30,845 nucleotides of DNA from an uncultured Georgenia sp. (lineage in GTDB: Bacteria > Actinomycetota > Actinomycetes > Actinomycetales > Actinomycetaceae). The stretch spans positions 1 through 30,845 of the forward strand of contig NZ_CALGNQ010000125.1 of the NCBI RefSeq assembly GCF_937958535.1. The letters are read 5' to 3'. This document shows, one piece after another, positions 7,264 through 15,535 of this stretch (position 1 is its first letter; each line of letters begins with the position of its first letter). A program made the position numbers and the translations under genes. Under the pieces are notes generated by a model. The model saw nothing but the letters and a program-made list of their open reading frames with translations, was not told the DNA's origin and made no database searches.

Positions 7264-8250
7264 TCACCAGGTGAGCAGCTCTCCCCCACGCTCGGCACTC
7301 CGCTGGGCCGTGAGCGCCACCCGGGTGGCCAGCAGTCCGGCCGCCGTCGAGATCACCGGCTCCTCGCCGCGCAGCACGGCGTCGAAGAAGTAGGCGGCCG
7401 GGCGCACCGGCTCACCGAGCGGCTCGTCCCACGCCGGGCGGTCGTGGGTAGTGACGCGGAGGCGGTGGTAGGCCCAGTCCAGCTCGGCGGTTCCCTCGCT
7501 GCCGGTGACCCGCATCCGGTAGTGCCCGTGCACGTCGGCTGCCTCCGGCCCCAGCCAGCTCGCCTCGATGGTGGCGGCCACGTCGCCGGCCCGCATGAGC
7601 AGGGCGACGTGGTCGTCGAAGCCGGGGTGGTCGGCCGGCCGGGCGTTGCCGGTGAGGGCGGCGACCACCCCGCTCGTGGCCCCGGTGAGGGCCAGGACGA
7701 GGTCGATGTCGTGGATCGGCAGGTCGGCGGCGATCCCCCCGTACCGGACGGGGTCGAGGAACCAGCCGGGCCGCTGCGCCTGGCGCAGCTTGTGGGGACC
7801 GGTGCTGGCCACCAGCGCCAGGTCTCCGAGCACGCCGTCGGCGAGGAGGCGCCGCAGCGCGATCGTCGCCGGGTAGAAGCGCTTCTCGAAGACGATGGAG
7901 ACGTGGCGTCCCGCCCGCTGCGCGGCCGCGGAGATCGCCTCGAGCTCGGCCGTGGAGGTGCACAGCGGCTTGTCGGCCAGCACGTGGGCCCCCGCGTCGA
8001 GCGCGAGCAGCGTGGCCTCCGCCCGGCGGGCGTAGATGCCGGCGACGAGGGCGACGTCGACGTCGTGCGCGGCCAGCAGCTCGGCGAAGTCGGCGTAGAC
8101 GGGCACACCGGTCAGCGGACCGAGGAACTGCCCACGCATCGTCGGGTCCGGCTCGGCGGCCGCGACGAGCTCGAGCTCGTCGCGGTGGGCGACCTCCTCC
8201 AGGGCGTAGTCGACGTGCGGGTGGGCGGCCCCGAGGATGGCGACCTTCAC
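7264..8250 (-). CDS. Gfo/Idh/MocA-family oxidoreductase, 328 aa
   Basis: NAD(P)-dependent sugar or inositol dehydrogenase-type protein. It has an N-terminal Rossmann fold (VAILGAAHPH, a variant of the Gly-rich loop), the family motif ADKPL (Asp93-Lys94-Pro95) carrying the conserved catalytic Lys, and a C-terminal half with GGIAADLPIHDID (His180, Asp183). The GTG start is chosen because it overlaps the preceding stop (GTGA, 4 bp) and has GGAGGAG upstream; in-frame codons further upstream would overlap the neighbouring gene more. It is the second gene of a two-gene minus-strand operon under the operator at 9344-9357. The substrate is unknown; context suggests oxidation or epimerising oxidation of an unusual sugar. 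Confidence 0.87.
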   Translation of the reverse strand: MKVAILGAAHPHVDYALEEVAHRDELELVAAAEPDPTMRGQFLGPLTGVPVYADFAELLAAHDVDVALVAGIYARRAEATLLALDAGAHVLADKPLCTSTAELEAISAAAQRAGRHVSIVFEKRFYPATIALRRLLADGVLGDLALVASTGPHKLRQAQRPGWFLDPVRYGGIAADLPIHDIDLVLALTGATSGVVAALTGNARPADHPGFDDHVALLMRAGDVAATIEASWLGPEAADVHGHYRMRVTGSEGTAELDWAYHRLRVTTHDRPAWDEPLGEPVRPAAYFFDAVLRGEEPVISTAAGLLATRVALTAQRSAERGGELLTW

Positions 8251-9272
8251 GTCAGCTCCTCCGGCCGCACCGCACGCCCGGTCTGCGCCGCCCGGTAGAT
8301 GGCGCACATGAGGCGGACCGTCACGGCCCCCTCCGCCGCGGGGACGGCGGGTGGTCGGCCCTCACGCACGGCGGTGAGCACGTCGCGCCACTGGCTGACG
8401 TGGCCCGCGAAGCCGATCGCCGCCGGGTCCGCCGCCCCGGTGGCCGCGGTCCCCGTCGCCGCCGGCGGGGGGACGCCAGGGACGTCCCAGCGGACGACCT
8501 CCCCCTGCCCCAGCTCGATGACCCCGCGCTCCACGTGGAGGGTCAACGTCGCGGGTGAGCCGGGCGGCGTGGCGGTCGACGTGCTCAGCAGCCCCAGGGC
8601 ACCGCCCGCGAAGCGGAGCGTGGCCACGGTCGTGTCCTCGGCGTCGATCTCGTGCGCCAGGGTCGCGTACTGCGCGGTGACCTCCGCGACCGGGCCGCAC
8701 AGCCACTGCAGCAGGTCGACGTTGTGCACCCCCTGGTTCATGAGCGACCCGCCGCCGCCGGCCATGGCGGCCCGCCAGGGCGCAGCCCGGTAGTACGCGT
8801 CGTCCCGCCACCAGTGGACGTGGGTCGTGGCCAGCCGCAGCCGGCCGAGGGTGCCGTCGGCGAGCAGCCGCTTCACGGCGGCGTACTCCGGCTCGAACCG
8901 GCGCTGGGAGATCACGGCGGCGACCAGCCCCTCACGGTCGGCGAGGCGGACGACGCGCTCGGCGTCGGCCACGTCCAGCGCGAGGGGCTTCTCGACGACG
9001 ACGTGCTTCCCGGCCGTCAGCGCCTCCACGGCGTGGGCGGCGTGGCGCCCGCTCGGAGAGCAGACGGCGACGACGTCGACCCCGGGGTGGCGCACGAGCT
9101 CCTCCGGCGCCACCTGGACGGCGTCGGGCCACCCCGCCGCGGCGCTCCGGCCGGTGTCCCCTCCGCTGAACGCGCGCATCTCGGCGAGCCCACGGAGCTC
9201 GTCGAGCGCCCGCGCGTGGGTCGCCCCGATGCTGCCCAGCCCGAGCACGCCGACACCGACAGGCTTGGTCAT
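8247..9272 (-). CDS. Gfo/Idh/MocA-family oxidoreductase (WlbA-like), 341 aa
   Basis: NAD(P)-dependent dehydrogenase with the classical Rossmann loop GLGSIG (residues 11-16), the catalytic-Lys motif EKP (94-96), SQRRFEPEY and GGGGSLMNQGVHNVDLLQW (His183, Asp186). The last motif resembles dehydrogenases acting on sugar uronates such as WlbA. It is clearly paralogous to the plus-strand gene at 10263-11276, which shares the SQRRF, alanine/tryptophan and GGG-LMNQGVH segments. GAGGAGGACGG precedes the ATG. It is the first gene of its operon and overlaps the next by 4 bp. Compared with its paralogue it carries a Gly/Ala/Pro-rich insertion near residues 270-290. The substrate is inferred only to be a sugar or sugar acid. 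Confidence 0.88.
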   Translation of the reverse strand: MTKPVGVGVLGLGSIGATHARALDELRGLAEMRAFSGGDTGRSAAAGWPDAVQVAPEELVRHPGVDVVAVCSPSGRHAAHAVEALTAGKHVVVEKPLALDVADAERVVRLADREGLVAAVISQRRFEPEYAAVKRLLADGTLGRLRLATTHVHWWRDDAYYRAAPWRAAMAGGGGSLMNQGVHNVDLLQWLCGPVAEVTAQYATLAHEIDAEDTTVATLRFAGGALGLLSTSTATPPGSPATLTLHVERGVIELGQGEVVRWDVPGVPPPAATGTAATGAADPAAIGFAGHVSQWRDVLTAVREGRPPAVPAAEGAVTVRLMCAIYRAAQTGRAVRPEELT

Positions 9273-9318
9273 CCGTCCTCCTCGTGCACCGGTACGGCAC
9301 CGCGCCGCACGTCGGCCC

Positions 9319-9348
9319 AACGTATCCATCGGCCGCCTTGACATGCAA
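9319..9348 (-). promoter_or_regulatory. Predicted promoter of the minus-strand oxidoreductase operon
   Basis: On the minus strand TTGCAT (9343-9348) and TACGTT (9319-9324) are 18 bp apart. The -35 box is formed by the end of the operator, so bound repressor would exclude RNA polymerase. Confidence 0.55.
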
Positions 9349-9357
9349 CCGCTTGCA
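9344..9357. promoter_or_regulatory. LacI-family operator O4 (TGCAACCGCTTGCA)
   Basis: Perfect copy in the 130-bp gap between divergent oxidoreductase operons. On the plus strand it directly follows TTGACA (9338-9343), a good -35 box for the gene at 9403, although no convincing -10 box is seen 17-18 bp further on. Confidence 0.88.
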
Positions 9358-9402
9358 GACCACCCTGGTGCACGCACACGTCGACGACGAGGGAGCAGCA
9401 CT

Positions 9403-10266
9403 GTGAAGCGAGTCGGCTTCATCGGCACGGAGAACTCACACGTCCAGCACTTCATCCGCTTCCTCAACGCCGAGCGGCGACATCCCGGCGTGACGGGGAC
9501 CGCCCTCGTCGGTGGGCCGTCGGAGCGCAACCGCGCCCTCGCCGCCGAGGGGGGCATCGACGTCATCGTCGAGGAGCCGGCCGACCTCCTCGGGCGGGTC
9601 GACGCCGCCATCGTCTCGAGCCGCGACGGAGCCAGGCACCTCGAGCACGCCCGCCCGCTGCTCGCGGCCGGACTGCCCGTCCTCGTGGACAAGCCGCTCG
9701 CCGCGTCCGTCGAGGACGCCGACGCGCTGCTGCGGACCGCCCGCGAGCACGACGCGGTGCTCGTCTCGTGCTCGGCCCTGCGCTTCGTCCCCGAGATGGC
9801 CGAGCTCACGGCCGCCGCCCCCTCCCGTGGCGCCCTGCGCCACCTCCACGTCGTCGGCCCTGCCGACCCGGACAGCGAGTACTCCGGCCTGTACTTCTAC
9901 GGGATCCACCACGTCGAGGCGGCCCTGGAGATGCTCGGCAACCCCGTCGTCGACCAGGTGGCGGCCCGGGCGACGCGCGACGGCGACACGACCGTCGCCT
10001 CCTGCCGCATCGCCGACGTCGAGGTGACCTTCACCTTCGTCACCCCCCACGACGACGGGCGGGTGCCCTTCCACGTCACCGCCGTGCACACCGACGCCGT
10101 CGTCGCCCGGGAGCTGACCCTCGGGCCGGACTACAACGCGCCGGCCCTGGAGGAGTTCCTCGGCGCCGTCGCCTCCGGCAGCCCGCGGCTCAGCCACGCC
10201 CAGCTGCGCACCCCGGTCGTCGTCCTCGACGCAGTGACGCAGGCCCTGGGAAGGACGACGCCGTGA
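9403..10266 (+). CDS. Short Gfo/Idh/MocA-family oxidoreductase, 287 aa
   Basis: Rossmann-type oxidoreductase with an atypical nucleotide-binding loop: GFIGTENSH replaces the usual GxGxxG. The family Lys motif is present as DKP (96-98). SGLYFYGIHHVEAALEMLG (His169/His170, Glu172) takes the place of the usual GGG...H..D motif. At 287 aa it is shorter than its neighbours. The GTG start is supported by GAGGGAG (9390-9396); an upstream in-frame ATG would place the start before the operator and lacks a ribosome site. It opens a four-gene operon (three oxidoreductase/hydrolase genes follow with 4-bp overlaps or short gaps) under operator O4. The unusual loop leaves open whether it binds NAD(P) in the usual way. 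Confidence 0.83.
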   Translation: MKRVGFIGTENSHVQHFIRFLNAERRHPGVTGTALVGGPSERNRALAAEGGIDVIVEEPADLLGRVDAAIVSSRDGARHLEHARPLLAAGLPVLVDKPLAASVEDADALLRTAREHDAVLVSCSALRFVPEMAELTAAAPSRGALRHLHVVGPADPDSEYSGLYFYGIHHVEAALEMLGNPVVDQVAARATRDGDTTVASCRIADVEVTFTFVTPHDDGRVPFHVTAVHTDAVVARELTLGPDYNAPALEEFLGAVASGSPRLSHAQLRTPVVVLDAVTQALGRTTP

Positions 10267-11276
10267 CCGACACCCCCGCCTTCGGCGTCATCGGCCTCGG
10301 CGTCATCGGGCGCCAGCACGTCCAGCGGCTCACCACCCCGGGGGCACCGGGCCGGCTGGTGGCCGTCGCCGACCAGCACACCGGGACCGCGGCGGCGGTG
10401 GCCGCCGAGTACGGCGCCGAGGCGTGCCCGGGTGCCGCGGCCCTGCTCTCCCGGCCCGACGTCGACGCCGTCGTCGTCGCGGTCCCCTCCGGGCTCCACG
10501 CCGAGGTCGCGGTCGCCGCCCTGGACGCGGGCAAGCACGTCCTCCTGGAGAAGCCGATCGAGGTCACCGTCGCCGCCGCCGACGAGATCCTGGCCGCGGA
10601 ACGCCGTTCCGGGAGGGTGCTCAGCGTGGCCAGCCAGCGCCGTTTCGCCCAGGAGAACCAGTACCTCAAACAGGTGGTGACGGAGGGACGCCTCGGGCGG
10701 ATCACCAGTGCCACCGTCGAGGTGGCGCTCTGGCGCACCCAGGAGTACTACGACTCCGGGGCCTGGCGGGGTACGTGGGCACTCGACGGTGGCGGCGCGC
10801 TGATGAACCAGGGGGTCCACCTCGTCGACCTCGCCCTGTGGCTGCTGGGGGACGTGGCCGAGGTCTACGCGCACACCGGGCTGCTCGCCCACGAGGGCAT
10901 CGAGGTGGAGGACACGGTGACGGTCACCGCCCGGCTGCGCAGCGGCGCCCTCATGACGTTCCTCGCCAGCACCTCCGCCTACGGTGACCTGCCGATCCGG
11001 ATGAGCGTCATGGGCTCCCGCGGCTCCGTCGTCACCGAGTCGGAGCGGATCGTCCGTTTCCGCACGACGGCGGAGGAGGCGCTGCCGGCCTTCGCGCCGG
11101 TGGACCAGCAGCTCGCCCAGCTCCACGACTTCGTCGCCGCCGTCCGCGGGGAGCGGGCACCCCTGGTCACGGCAGCCCAGGCCCGGGCCGCCGTCGCCTT
11201 CATCGAGGCGGTCTACGAGTCCGGACGCACCGGGCGGCCCGTCGTGCCGGCACCGGCACCGGCCCCGGTGCGGTAG
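10263..11276 (+). CDS. Gfo/Idh/MocA-family oxidoreductase (WlbA-like), 337 aa
   Basis: Classical family member with GLGVIG (residues 11-16), catalytic-Lys motif EKP (96-98), SQRRFAQENQYL and GGGALMNQGVHLVDLALWLLG (His186, Asp189). The last motif and WRTQEYYDSGAWRGTW resemble dehydrogenases of nucleotide-sugar or sugar uronates such as WlbA. It ends in an Ala/Pro repeat tail. The GTG start overlaps the previous stop by 4 bp (GTGA), so translation is coupled. It is the paralogue of the divergent gene at 8247-9272. In this catabolic setting it probably oxidises a free sugar or glycoside rather than a nucleotide sugar, but that is inference. Confidence 0.9.
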   Translation: MTDTPAFGVIGLGVIGRQHVQRLTTPGAPGRLVAVADQHTGTAAAVAAEYGAEACPGAAALLSRPDVDAVVVAVPSGLHAEVAVAALDAGKHVLLEKPIEVTVAAADEILAAERRSGRVLSVASQRRFAQENQYLKQVVTEGRLGRITSATVEVALWRTQEYYDSGAWRGTWALDGGGALMNQGVHLVDLALWLLGDVAEVYAHTGLLAHEGIEVEDTVTVTARLRSGALMTFLASTSAYGDLPIRMSVMGSRGSVVTESERIVRFRTTAEEALPAFAPVDQQLAQLHDFVAAVRGERAPLVTAAQARAAVAFIEAVYESGRTGRPVVPAPAPAPVR

Positions 11277-11289
11277 TCCGCGTCGCGTC

Positions 11290-12201
11290 ATGACGTCCGC
11301 CGACCGCGAGCGCCGCTGGTGGTGCGACCGGCTCCACGCCCGTCCCGACCCACGCGGTTCGTGGCGCGTGGGACCGGCCTGTCGCCACGCCGGTCCCGGC
11401 CCCGCGGCGACGGTGCAGGACCTCACGGTCACCTCGTTCGGGACGGACCTCACCGCCGTGCTCCTGCGACCCGACGACGCGACCGGCGCCGTCGTCGTCG
11501 TCCCGTGCTACGAGACCTCGACGGTGCTGGGCAGCCCCGCCGAGCGCACCCGGCACACCGGCCGCACCGCCTGGTCCCAGGCCCACGGGCTTCATCTCGC
11601 CGGGCGCGGGCTCAGTGTGCTCGCCGTCCCGTGGTGGTTCGAGCAGCACGCCGCCGCGGACCCGCGCACCGCCCGTGCCACCGACCTCACCGAGCGCTAC
11701 TCCCCCGCGGCCGCGGCCCACGCCGCCCGGCTCCCGGGCACCGCCCTCGGTCGGAGCGTCGCCGACCTCGTGCTCACGCTGACCGCGGCCCTCGCCGAGG
11801 GCCTGGCCACCGCCGGGAGGGTCGGCGTCTTCGGGCACTCCCTCGGCGGCAAGCTCGCCCTCCACCTCGCGGCGCTCGACCCGAGGGTGACGGCGGGCGC
11901 GGCCCATGAGCCCGGGCTCGGTCTCGCCCACTCCAACTGGCGGGACCCGTGGTACCTCGGCGGACAGCTGCCGGGTGACCGGGACCACGACGACCTGTTG
12001 GCACTCGTCGCGCCGCGCCCCTTCCTCCTCGCCGGCGGCGGGAGCAGCGACGGCCTCCACAACCACGACCTCGTGGCACGGGCGGCCGCCGCCTGGACGG
12101 ACCCGGCCGACCTGGCCGTCCTCTACCACGGGGGCGGGCATCCCCTGCCCGAGCACGTCACCGCGGCAGTCGCCGCCTGGCTGGAGGAGAGGTTGTCATG
12201 A
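11290..12201 (+). CDS. Alpha/beta-hydrolase (dienelactone hydrolase / acyl esterase type), 303 aa
   Basis: The nucleophile elbow GHSLGG holds Ser184. The candidate acid is Asp254 (GGGSSDGLHN) and the candidate base His284 (HGGGHPLP), giving a complete triad in the right order. No signal peptide is seen, so it acts in the cytoplasm. The N-terminal CDRLHARPDPRGSW resembles large alpha/beta-hydrolases acting on acetylated or esterified sugars, which fits a role in removing acyl groups from imported glycan fragments. It starts 13 bp after the preceding stop and overlaps the next gene by 4 bp (ATGA), so it is within the operon. The ribosome site is weak. A lactonase role on sugar lactones made by the neighbouring dehydrogenases is an alternative. 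Confidence 0.78.
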   Translation: MTSADRERRWWCDRLHARPDPRGSWRVGPACRHAGPGPAATVQDLTVTSFGTDLTAVLLRPDDATGAVVVVPCYETSTVLGSPAERTRHTGRTAWSQAHGLHLAGRGLSVLAVPWWFEQHAAADPRTARATDLTERYSPAAAAHAARLPGTALGRSVADLVLTLTAALAEGLATAGRVGVFGHSLGGKLALHLAALDPRVTAGAAHEPGLGLAHSNWRDPWYLGGQLPGDRDHDDLLALVAPRPFLLAGGGSSDGLHNHDLVARAAAAWTDPADLAVLYHGGGHPLPEHVTAAVAAWLEERLS

Positions 12202-12866
12202 GCCGGACGGTCACCGACCCCCGAGCGCGCGAGCTCGTCCAGGCCGCCGAGCCCCGCACGTGGTCCTTCATCGGGGACAGCGTCACGGCGGCGAGCTGGC
12301 ACACCTGGGGTGGCCGCGGCTACCCGGAGCTGTTCCACGAGCGGCTCCGGGAGCTCGGCCGGGTGCGTGACGTCGTCGTCAACGCCGCCGTCAGCGGGTG
12401 GCGGGTGGAGGACCTGGACGGCGACCTCGAGCACGTGTGCCTGCGCCACCACCCGCACGCCGTCGTCATCGGGACGGGGCTCAACGACACGAAGGGAGGT
12501 GCCGACGGCGTCGGCGCGTTCGTCAGCACCTACCGCCGGGTGGTCGAGCGGATCCGCCACACCACCGGGGCGCTGGTGGTCGTGCAGACGCCGAACGGCA
12601 CGCTGCCGACAGCCCCGGACCACGTCGTCCGGCACCTGGACCGCTACGTCGAGGCGATCCGCTCCCTCGCCCGGGACGTCGACGCCGTGCTCGTCGACCA
12701 CCACTCCGCGTGGGCCGCGACACCGCAGGACTCGACCTTCCACTGGCTGGGGCACGGCTGCCACCCCAACGCCTACGGGCACCGCGCGATGGCTCGCACG
12801 CTGATGCAGGTGCTGGGCGTGTGGGACCCCGGGTCGAGTCGGACCTGCCGGCTCACCATCCCCTAG
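12198..12866 (+). CDS. SGNH/GDSL-family hydrolase, 222 aa
   Basis: Block I FIGDSVT carries the nucleophile Ser28. Block II VSG has Gly67, block III GTGLND has Asn96, and block V HGCHPNAYGH has the base His189. The usual Asp of the block V DxxH pair is His186, so the triad may work as a Ser-His dyad. No signal peptide is present, implying a cytoplasmic esterase or deacetylase. It overlaps the preceding hydrolase by 4 bp and ends the operon; the next gene has its own operators and promoter. It probably deacylates imported sugar fragments. It is not closely similar to the second SGNH protein at 27501-28337. Confidence 0.85.
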   Translation: MSRTVTDPRARELVQAAEPRTWSFIGDSVTAASWHTWGGRGYPELFHERLRELGRVRDVVVNAAVSGWRVEDLDGDLEHVCLRHHPHAVVIGTGLNDTKGGADGVGAFVSTYRRVVERIRHTTGALVVVQTPNGTLPTAPDHVVRHLDRYVEAIRSLARDVDAVLVDHHSAWAATPQDSTFHWLGHGCHPNAYGHRAMARTLMQVLGVWDPGSSRTCRLTIP

Positions 12867-12901
12867 GGGAGGCCTCCCGTCGGACGCCGAGCGGCACTCG
12901 A

Positions 12902-12915
12902 AGCAACCGCTTGCA
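12902..12915. promoter_or_regulatory. LacI-family operator O5 (AGCAACCGCTTGCA)
   Basis: One mismatch from consensus; 42 bp (about four helical turns) upstream of O6, on the same face of the DNA, a spacing suited to cooperative or looped repressor binding. Confidence 0.83.
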
Positions 12916-12934
12916 TGCCTCCCAGCGCGCCTCG

Positions 12935-12964
12935 TTGCTGTACCGCAACCGCTTGCAATACGTT
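12935..12964 (+). promoter_or_regulatory. Predicted promoter of the first propeller-solenoid gene
   Basis: TTGCTG (12935-12940) and TACGTT (12959-12964) are spaced by 18 bp, with operator O6 filling the spacer. The same TACGTT -10 hexamer appears in the predicted promoter at 9319-9348. Confidence 0.5.
12944..12957. promoter_or_regulatory. LacI-family operator O6 (CGCAACCGCTTGCA)
   Basis: One mismatch from consensus; lies in the spacer of the predicted promoter, where bound repressor would directly block polymerase. Confidence 0.83.
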
Positions 12965-13000
12965 GAGGGCTCCCACGGAACCCACCGACGGAGGACGACG

Positions 13001-15466
13001 ATGACCTCACCGCCCCTGCGATCCCGACCCCGCCACCGGGCCGGCCCCCTCGTGGCCGCACTTCTCGGCGCGGCACTCCTCCTGGCGCCGGCCACGGCGG
13101 CCGCGGCCACCTCGCCGGCCTCCGGCGAGGAGCCGGTCACCGACCTCGGCGTCGCGATGCAGGCACCCAACGTGCGCCTGTCCGACGTCGGCACGCTCGC
13201 CGACGGCACCCCTGTCGCCTACCTCTTCTCCGACGGCGAGCCGGTGAGCTTCAACGTCGTCGACCTGCGCACCGGTGAGCTGCTCGACAGCCACGAGATC
13301 CCGCCCTACGCCGTCGCCTCGGCGATCGACGTCGCCGACGACGGCACGGTCTACCTCAGTGTGCGCAGCCCGAACGACGGCACGCTGTGGCGGTACGAGC
13401 CGGAGACGGGCGAGCTGGTCGAGATCGCCGACGGGATCGCCGGCGAGCAGATGCTGCGGATGCTCGACATCGACGGCGACACCCTCTACGGGACCACCTA
13501 CCCCAACGCCCAGGTCTACGCCCTGGACCTGGAGACCGAGGAGCTCACCGTCTTCGGCTCGGTGAGCGAGAGCGACTACGCCTGGGGGCTGGAGGCGGAC
13601 GGGGACACCGTCTGGGTCGGCGCCGGCACCCCTGCCCAGCTGTACCGGCTCGACCCGGCGACCGCCGAGGTCACCCCGGTCGAGCTGCCCGCCGACGTCG
13701 TCGCCGACGGCGGCTTCGTCCAGCGCGTGGAGACCTACGCCGACCTCACCGTGTTCTCCCACCGCGCCGTCGGGGGCGCCACCCTGTCGGTGCACGACGG
13801 CACCGGCTGGCTCGAGCGCGTCCCGGTCGGCGGCATGTGGCTCTACACCGAGCAGAGCGTGGACGGTGCCTTCTACTACCTCGACAGCGGCGCTCGGCTC
13901 CACGCCTACGACGTCGCCTCCCGGACGTCGCGGTCGGTCGACATGAGCGGCAGCGGGGTCGAGGGGGAGACCGCCGGGACGACCCGGATGTTCCTCGCCG
14001 AGCTGGGCACGGACGACTTCCCCGGCACCACGGTCGTGGGCACGCGCACCGACGGCATGGTCTGGCGGTACAACCTGCGGACCGGCGCGGGCGACGTGCT
14101 GGCCACCGAGCCGTTCGGCTCGTCCGTGACGATCATGTCGATCGCCGAGGGCGGTGACGGCCAGGTGTACGTGGGGGCCTACCTCAGCCCCGGCGTCATG
14201 GCCCGCGTCGACCCGGCCACCGGGCAGATCGAGCAGCTCGACGGCCCCGAGCAGGCCGACTCGATCGTCGCCCTCGGGGACCGCACCGTCATCGGCACCT
14301 ACCCGAACGCGGCGTTCTACGCGGCCGAGGCGGACGAGGCGTGGTCCTGGGGCACGAACCCGAGGCACCTGTTCACCCTCGGACGCACCGACACCGGACA
14401 GGACCGGCCGCGGCACATGGCGGCCGCCGGTGACCTCGTCGCCGCCGGCACCATCCCGAACTACGGGGAGCTCGGCGGGGCGCTCACCCTGTTCGACCCG
14501 GTGACCGGTGACCACGAGGTGCACCGCGACGTCGTCCCCGACCAGAGCGTGACCGACCTGGCGTTCCACGAGGGCGTCGTCTACGGCGGCACCTCGGTCC
14601 ACGGCGGCCTGGACTCGACCCCGACCCAGGACACCGCCGAGCTCTTCGTGTGGGACCTGGAGGAGGGCCTGGTGACGAGCGGCCCGGTCGTCGAGGGCGC
14701 CGAGATCGTCCACGCCCTCACCGTCGACGCCACGGGACAGGTCTGGGGCATGACCGACACCGGGGCACTGTTCGCCTACGACACCGGGACGCACGAGGTG
14801 ACCCGCACCGTCGACACCGGGATCCGGCACGGCAACGTGTGGGGCACGCAGAGCGAGCTGCAGCTCAACCCGCGCGACGGCCTGGTCTACGGGAACGCCG
14901 GCGGCCGGCTCTTCCGCTTCGACCCCGTGGAGCCGGAGCTGGAGGTCCTGGTCCCCAGCGGGGTGCAGCGGGCCACGGTCGCGGCCGGTGACGTCTACTT
15001 CACCGACGAGACCAATGTCTACCGGTACGCGCTCGCGGCCGAGCAGCACTGCGACGTCACGGTCACCGGCACCCACAACGGCCCCCTCCGGCTCGGTGAG
15101 GGCACGACCTGCCTCACCGACGCCACCGTCCGCGGGCCGGTGACCGCGGGCGGCGCCACTGCGCTGGTCGTCACCGGCTCGCGCATCGTGGGACCGCTGA
15201 ACGCGGCCGGCTCCCCCCGCGTCACGGTCGTCGACTCGCAGGTGACCGGCCCGGTCCGCGTCGACGGCGCCGGCACGGTCACGCTGAGCGGCTCCCGGGT
15301 CACCGGGCCGGTGCGCATCACCGGCGCGACCGGGGCCGTCGTCGTGAGCGGCAACCACATCACCGGACCCCTCGCGTGCAGCGGCAACGCCCACGCCCCG
15401 GTGGACGACGGAGCACCCAACACGGTGGTCGGGCCCGCATCCGGCCAGTGCGCCGAGCTGGGCTGA
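13001..15466 (+). CDS. Secreted beta-propeller / GP-solenoid protein, subgroup A, 821 aa
   Basis: I do not recognise a named family. A Sec signal peptide (basic start, hydrophobic core near residues 15-35, Ala-rich cleavage region) is followed by about 640 residues of repeated beta-strand motifs such as GTLWRYEPETGEL and VYALDLETEEL, typical of beta-propellers (PQQ/Vgb-like). The best-conserved stretch across the four paralogues starts at Tyr488 (YGELGGALTL) and includes HRDVV at His508. Residues 684-821 form a solenoid of 19-20-residue repeats centred on GP(V/L), capped by two Cys at each end. No LPXTG motif is seen. GGAGG precedes the ATG. Its own promoter and two operators predict sugar induction. 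It is either an extracellular glycan-binding protein or an unassigned glycan-cleaving enzyme. Confidence 0.88.
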   Translation: MTSPPLRSRPRHRAGPLVAALLGAALLLAPATAAAATSPASGEEPVTDLGVAMQAPNVRLSDVGTLADGTPVAYLFSDGEPVSFNVVDLRTGELLDSHEIPPYAVASAIDVADDGTVYLSVRSPNDGTLWRYEPETGELVEIADGIAGEQMLRMLDIDGDTLYGTTYPNAQVYALDLETEELTVFGSVSESDYAWGLEADGDTVWVGAGTPAQLYRLDPATAEVTPVELPADVVADGGFVQRVETYADLTVFSHRAVGGATLSVHDGTGWLERVPVGGMWLYTEQSVDGAFYYLDSGARLHAYDVASRTSRSVDMSGSGVEGETAGTTRMFLAELGTDDFPGTTVVGTRTDGMVWRYNLRTGAGDVLATEPFGSSVTIMSIAEGGDGQVYVGAYLSPGVMARVDPATGQIEQLDGPEQADSIVALGDRTVIGTYPNAAFYAAEADEAWSWGTNPRHLFTLGRTDTGQDRPRHMAAAGDLVAAGTIPNYGELGGALTLFDPVTGDHEVHRDVVPDQSVTDLAFHEGVVYGGTSVHGGLDSTPTQDTAELFVWDLEEGLVTSGPVVEGAEIVHALTVDATGQVWGMTDTGALFAYDTGTHEVTRTVDTGIRHGNVWGTQSELQLNPRDGLVYGNAGGRLFRFDPVEPELEVLVPSGVQRATVAAGDVYFTDETNVYRYALAAEQHCDVTVTGTHNGPLRLGEGTTCLTDATVRGPVTAGGATALVVTGSRIVGPLNAAGSPRVTVVDSQVTGPVRVDGAGTVTLSGSRVTGPVRITGATGAVVVSGNHITGPLACSGNAHAPVDDGAPNTVVGPASGQCAELG
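15050..15463 (+). repeat. C-terminal GP-solenoid domain of the 821-aa protein (138 residues)
   Basis: Begins at the first conserved Cys (residue 684). Units start at RGPVTAGG, VGPLNAAG, TGPVRVDG, TGPVRITG and TGPLACSG, each 19-20 residues apart. Cys pairs lie before the second unit and around the last (CSGN to GQC). A right-handed beta-helix with disulfide caps is the likely fold. Confidence 0.75.
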
Positions 15467-15474
15467 CACACGAA

Positions 15475-15506
15475 GGCGCCCCCTCCCACACCGGGGAGGG
15501 GGCGCC
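15475..15506. terminator. Bidirectional hairpin between converging propeller genes
   Basis: A perfect 13-bp stem (15475-15487 with 15494-15506) with a 6-nt loop, placed between two convergent genes 69 bp apart. No T-tract follows, as is common in high-GC genomes. Confidence 0.83.
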
Positions 15507-15535
15507 CTGCCGTCTGGCCGACGTGGCGGCGAGGT

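Noticed and set aside
8827..9402. Upstream in-frame extension of the 287-aa oxidoreductase
   Set aside because: It would run through the operator and the divergent gene; the GTG at 9403 has a proper ribosome site and begins the Rossmann fold.
15050..15463. Regular 57-60 bp periodicity that could be taken for a tandem DNA repeat or CRISPR-like array
   Set aside because: The period follows protein solenoid units; nucleotide identity between units is low and there are no constant repeats with unique spacers.
13001..15466. Classifying the propeller proteins as PQQ-dependent dehydrogenases or streptogramin lyase
   Set aside because: The blade motifs are propeller-like, but I could not find tryptophan-docking repeats, PQQ ligands or the Vgb catalytic pattern; only the general fold is supported.
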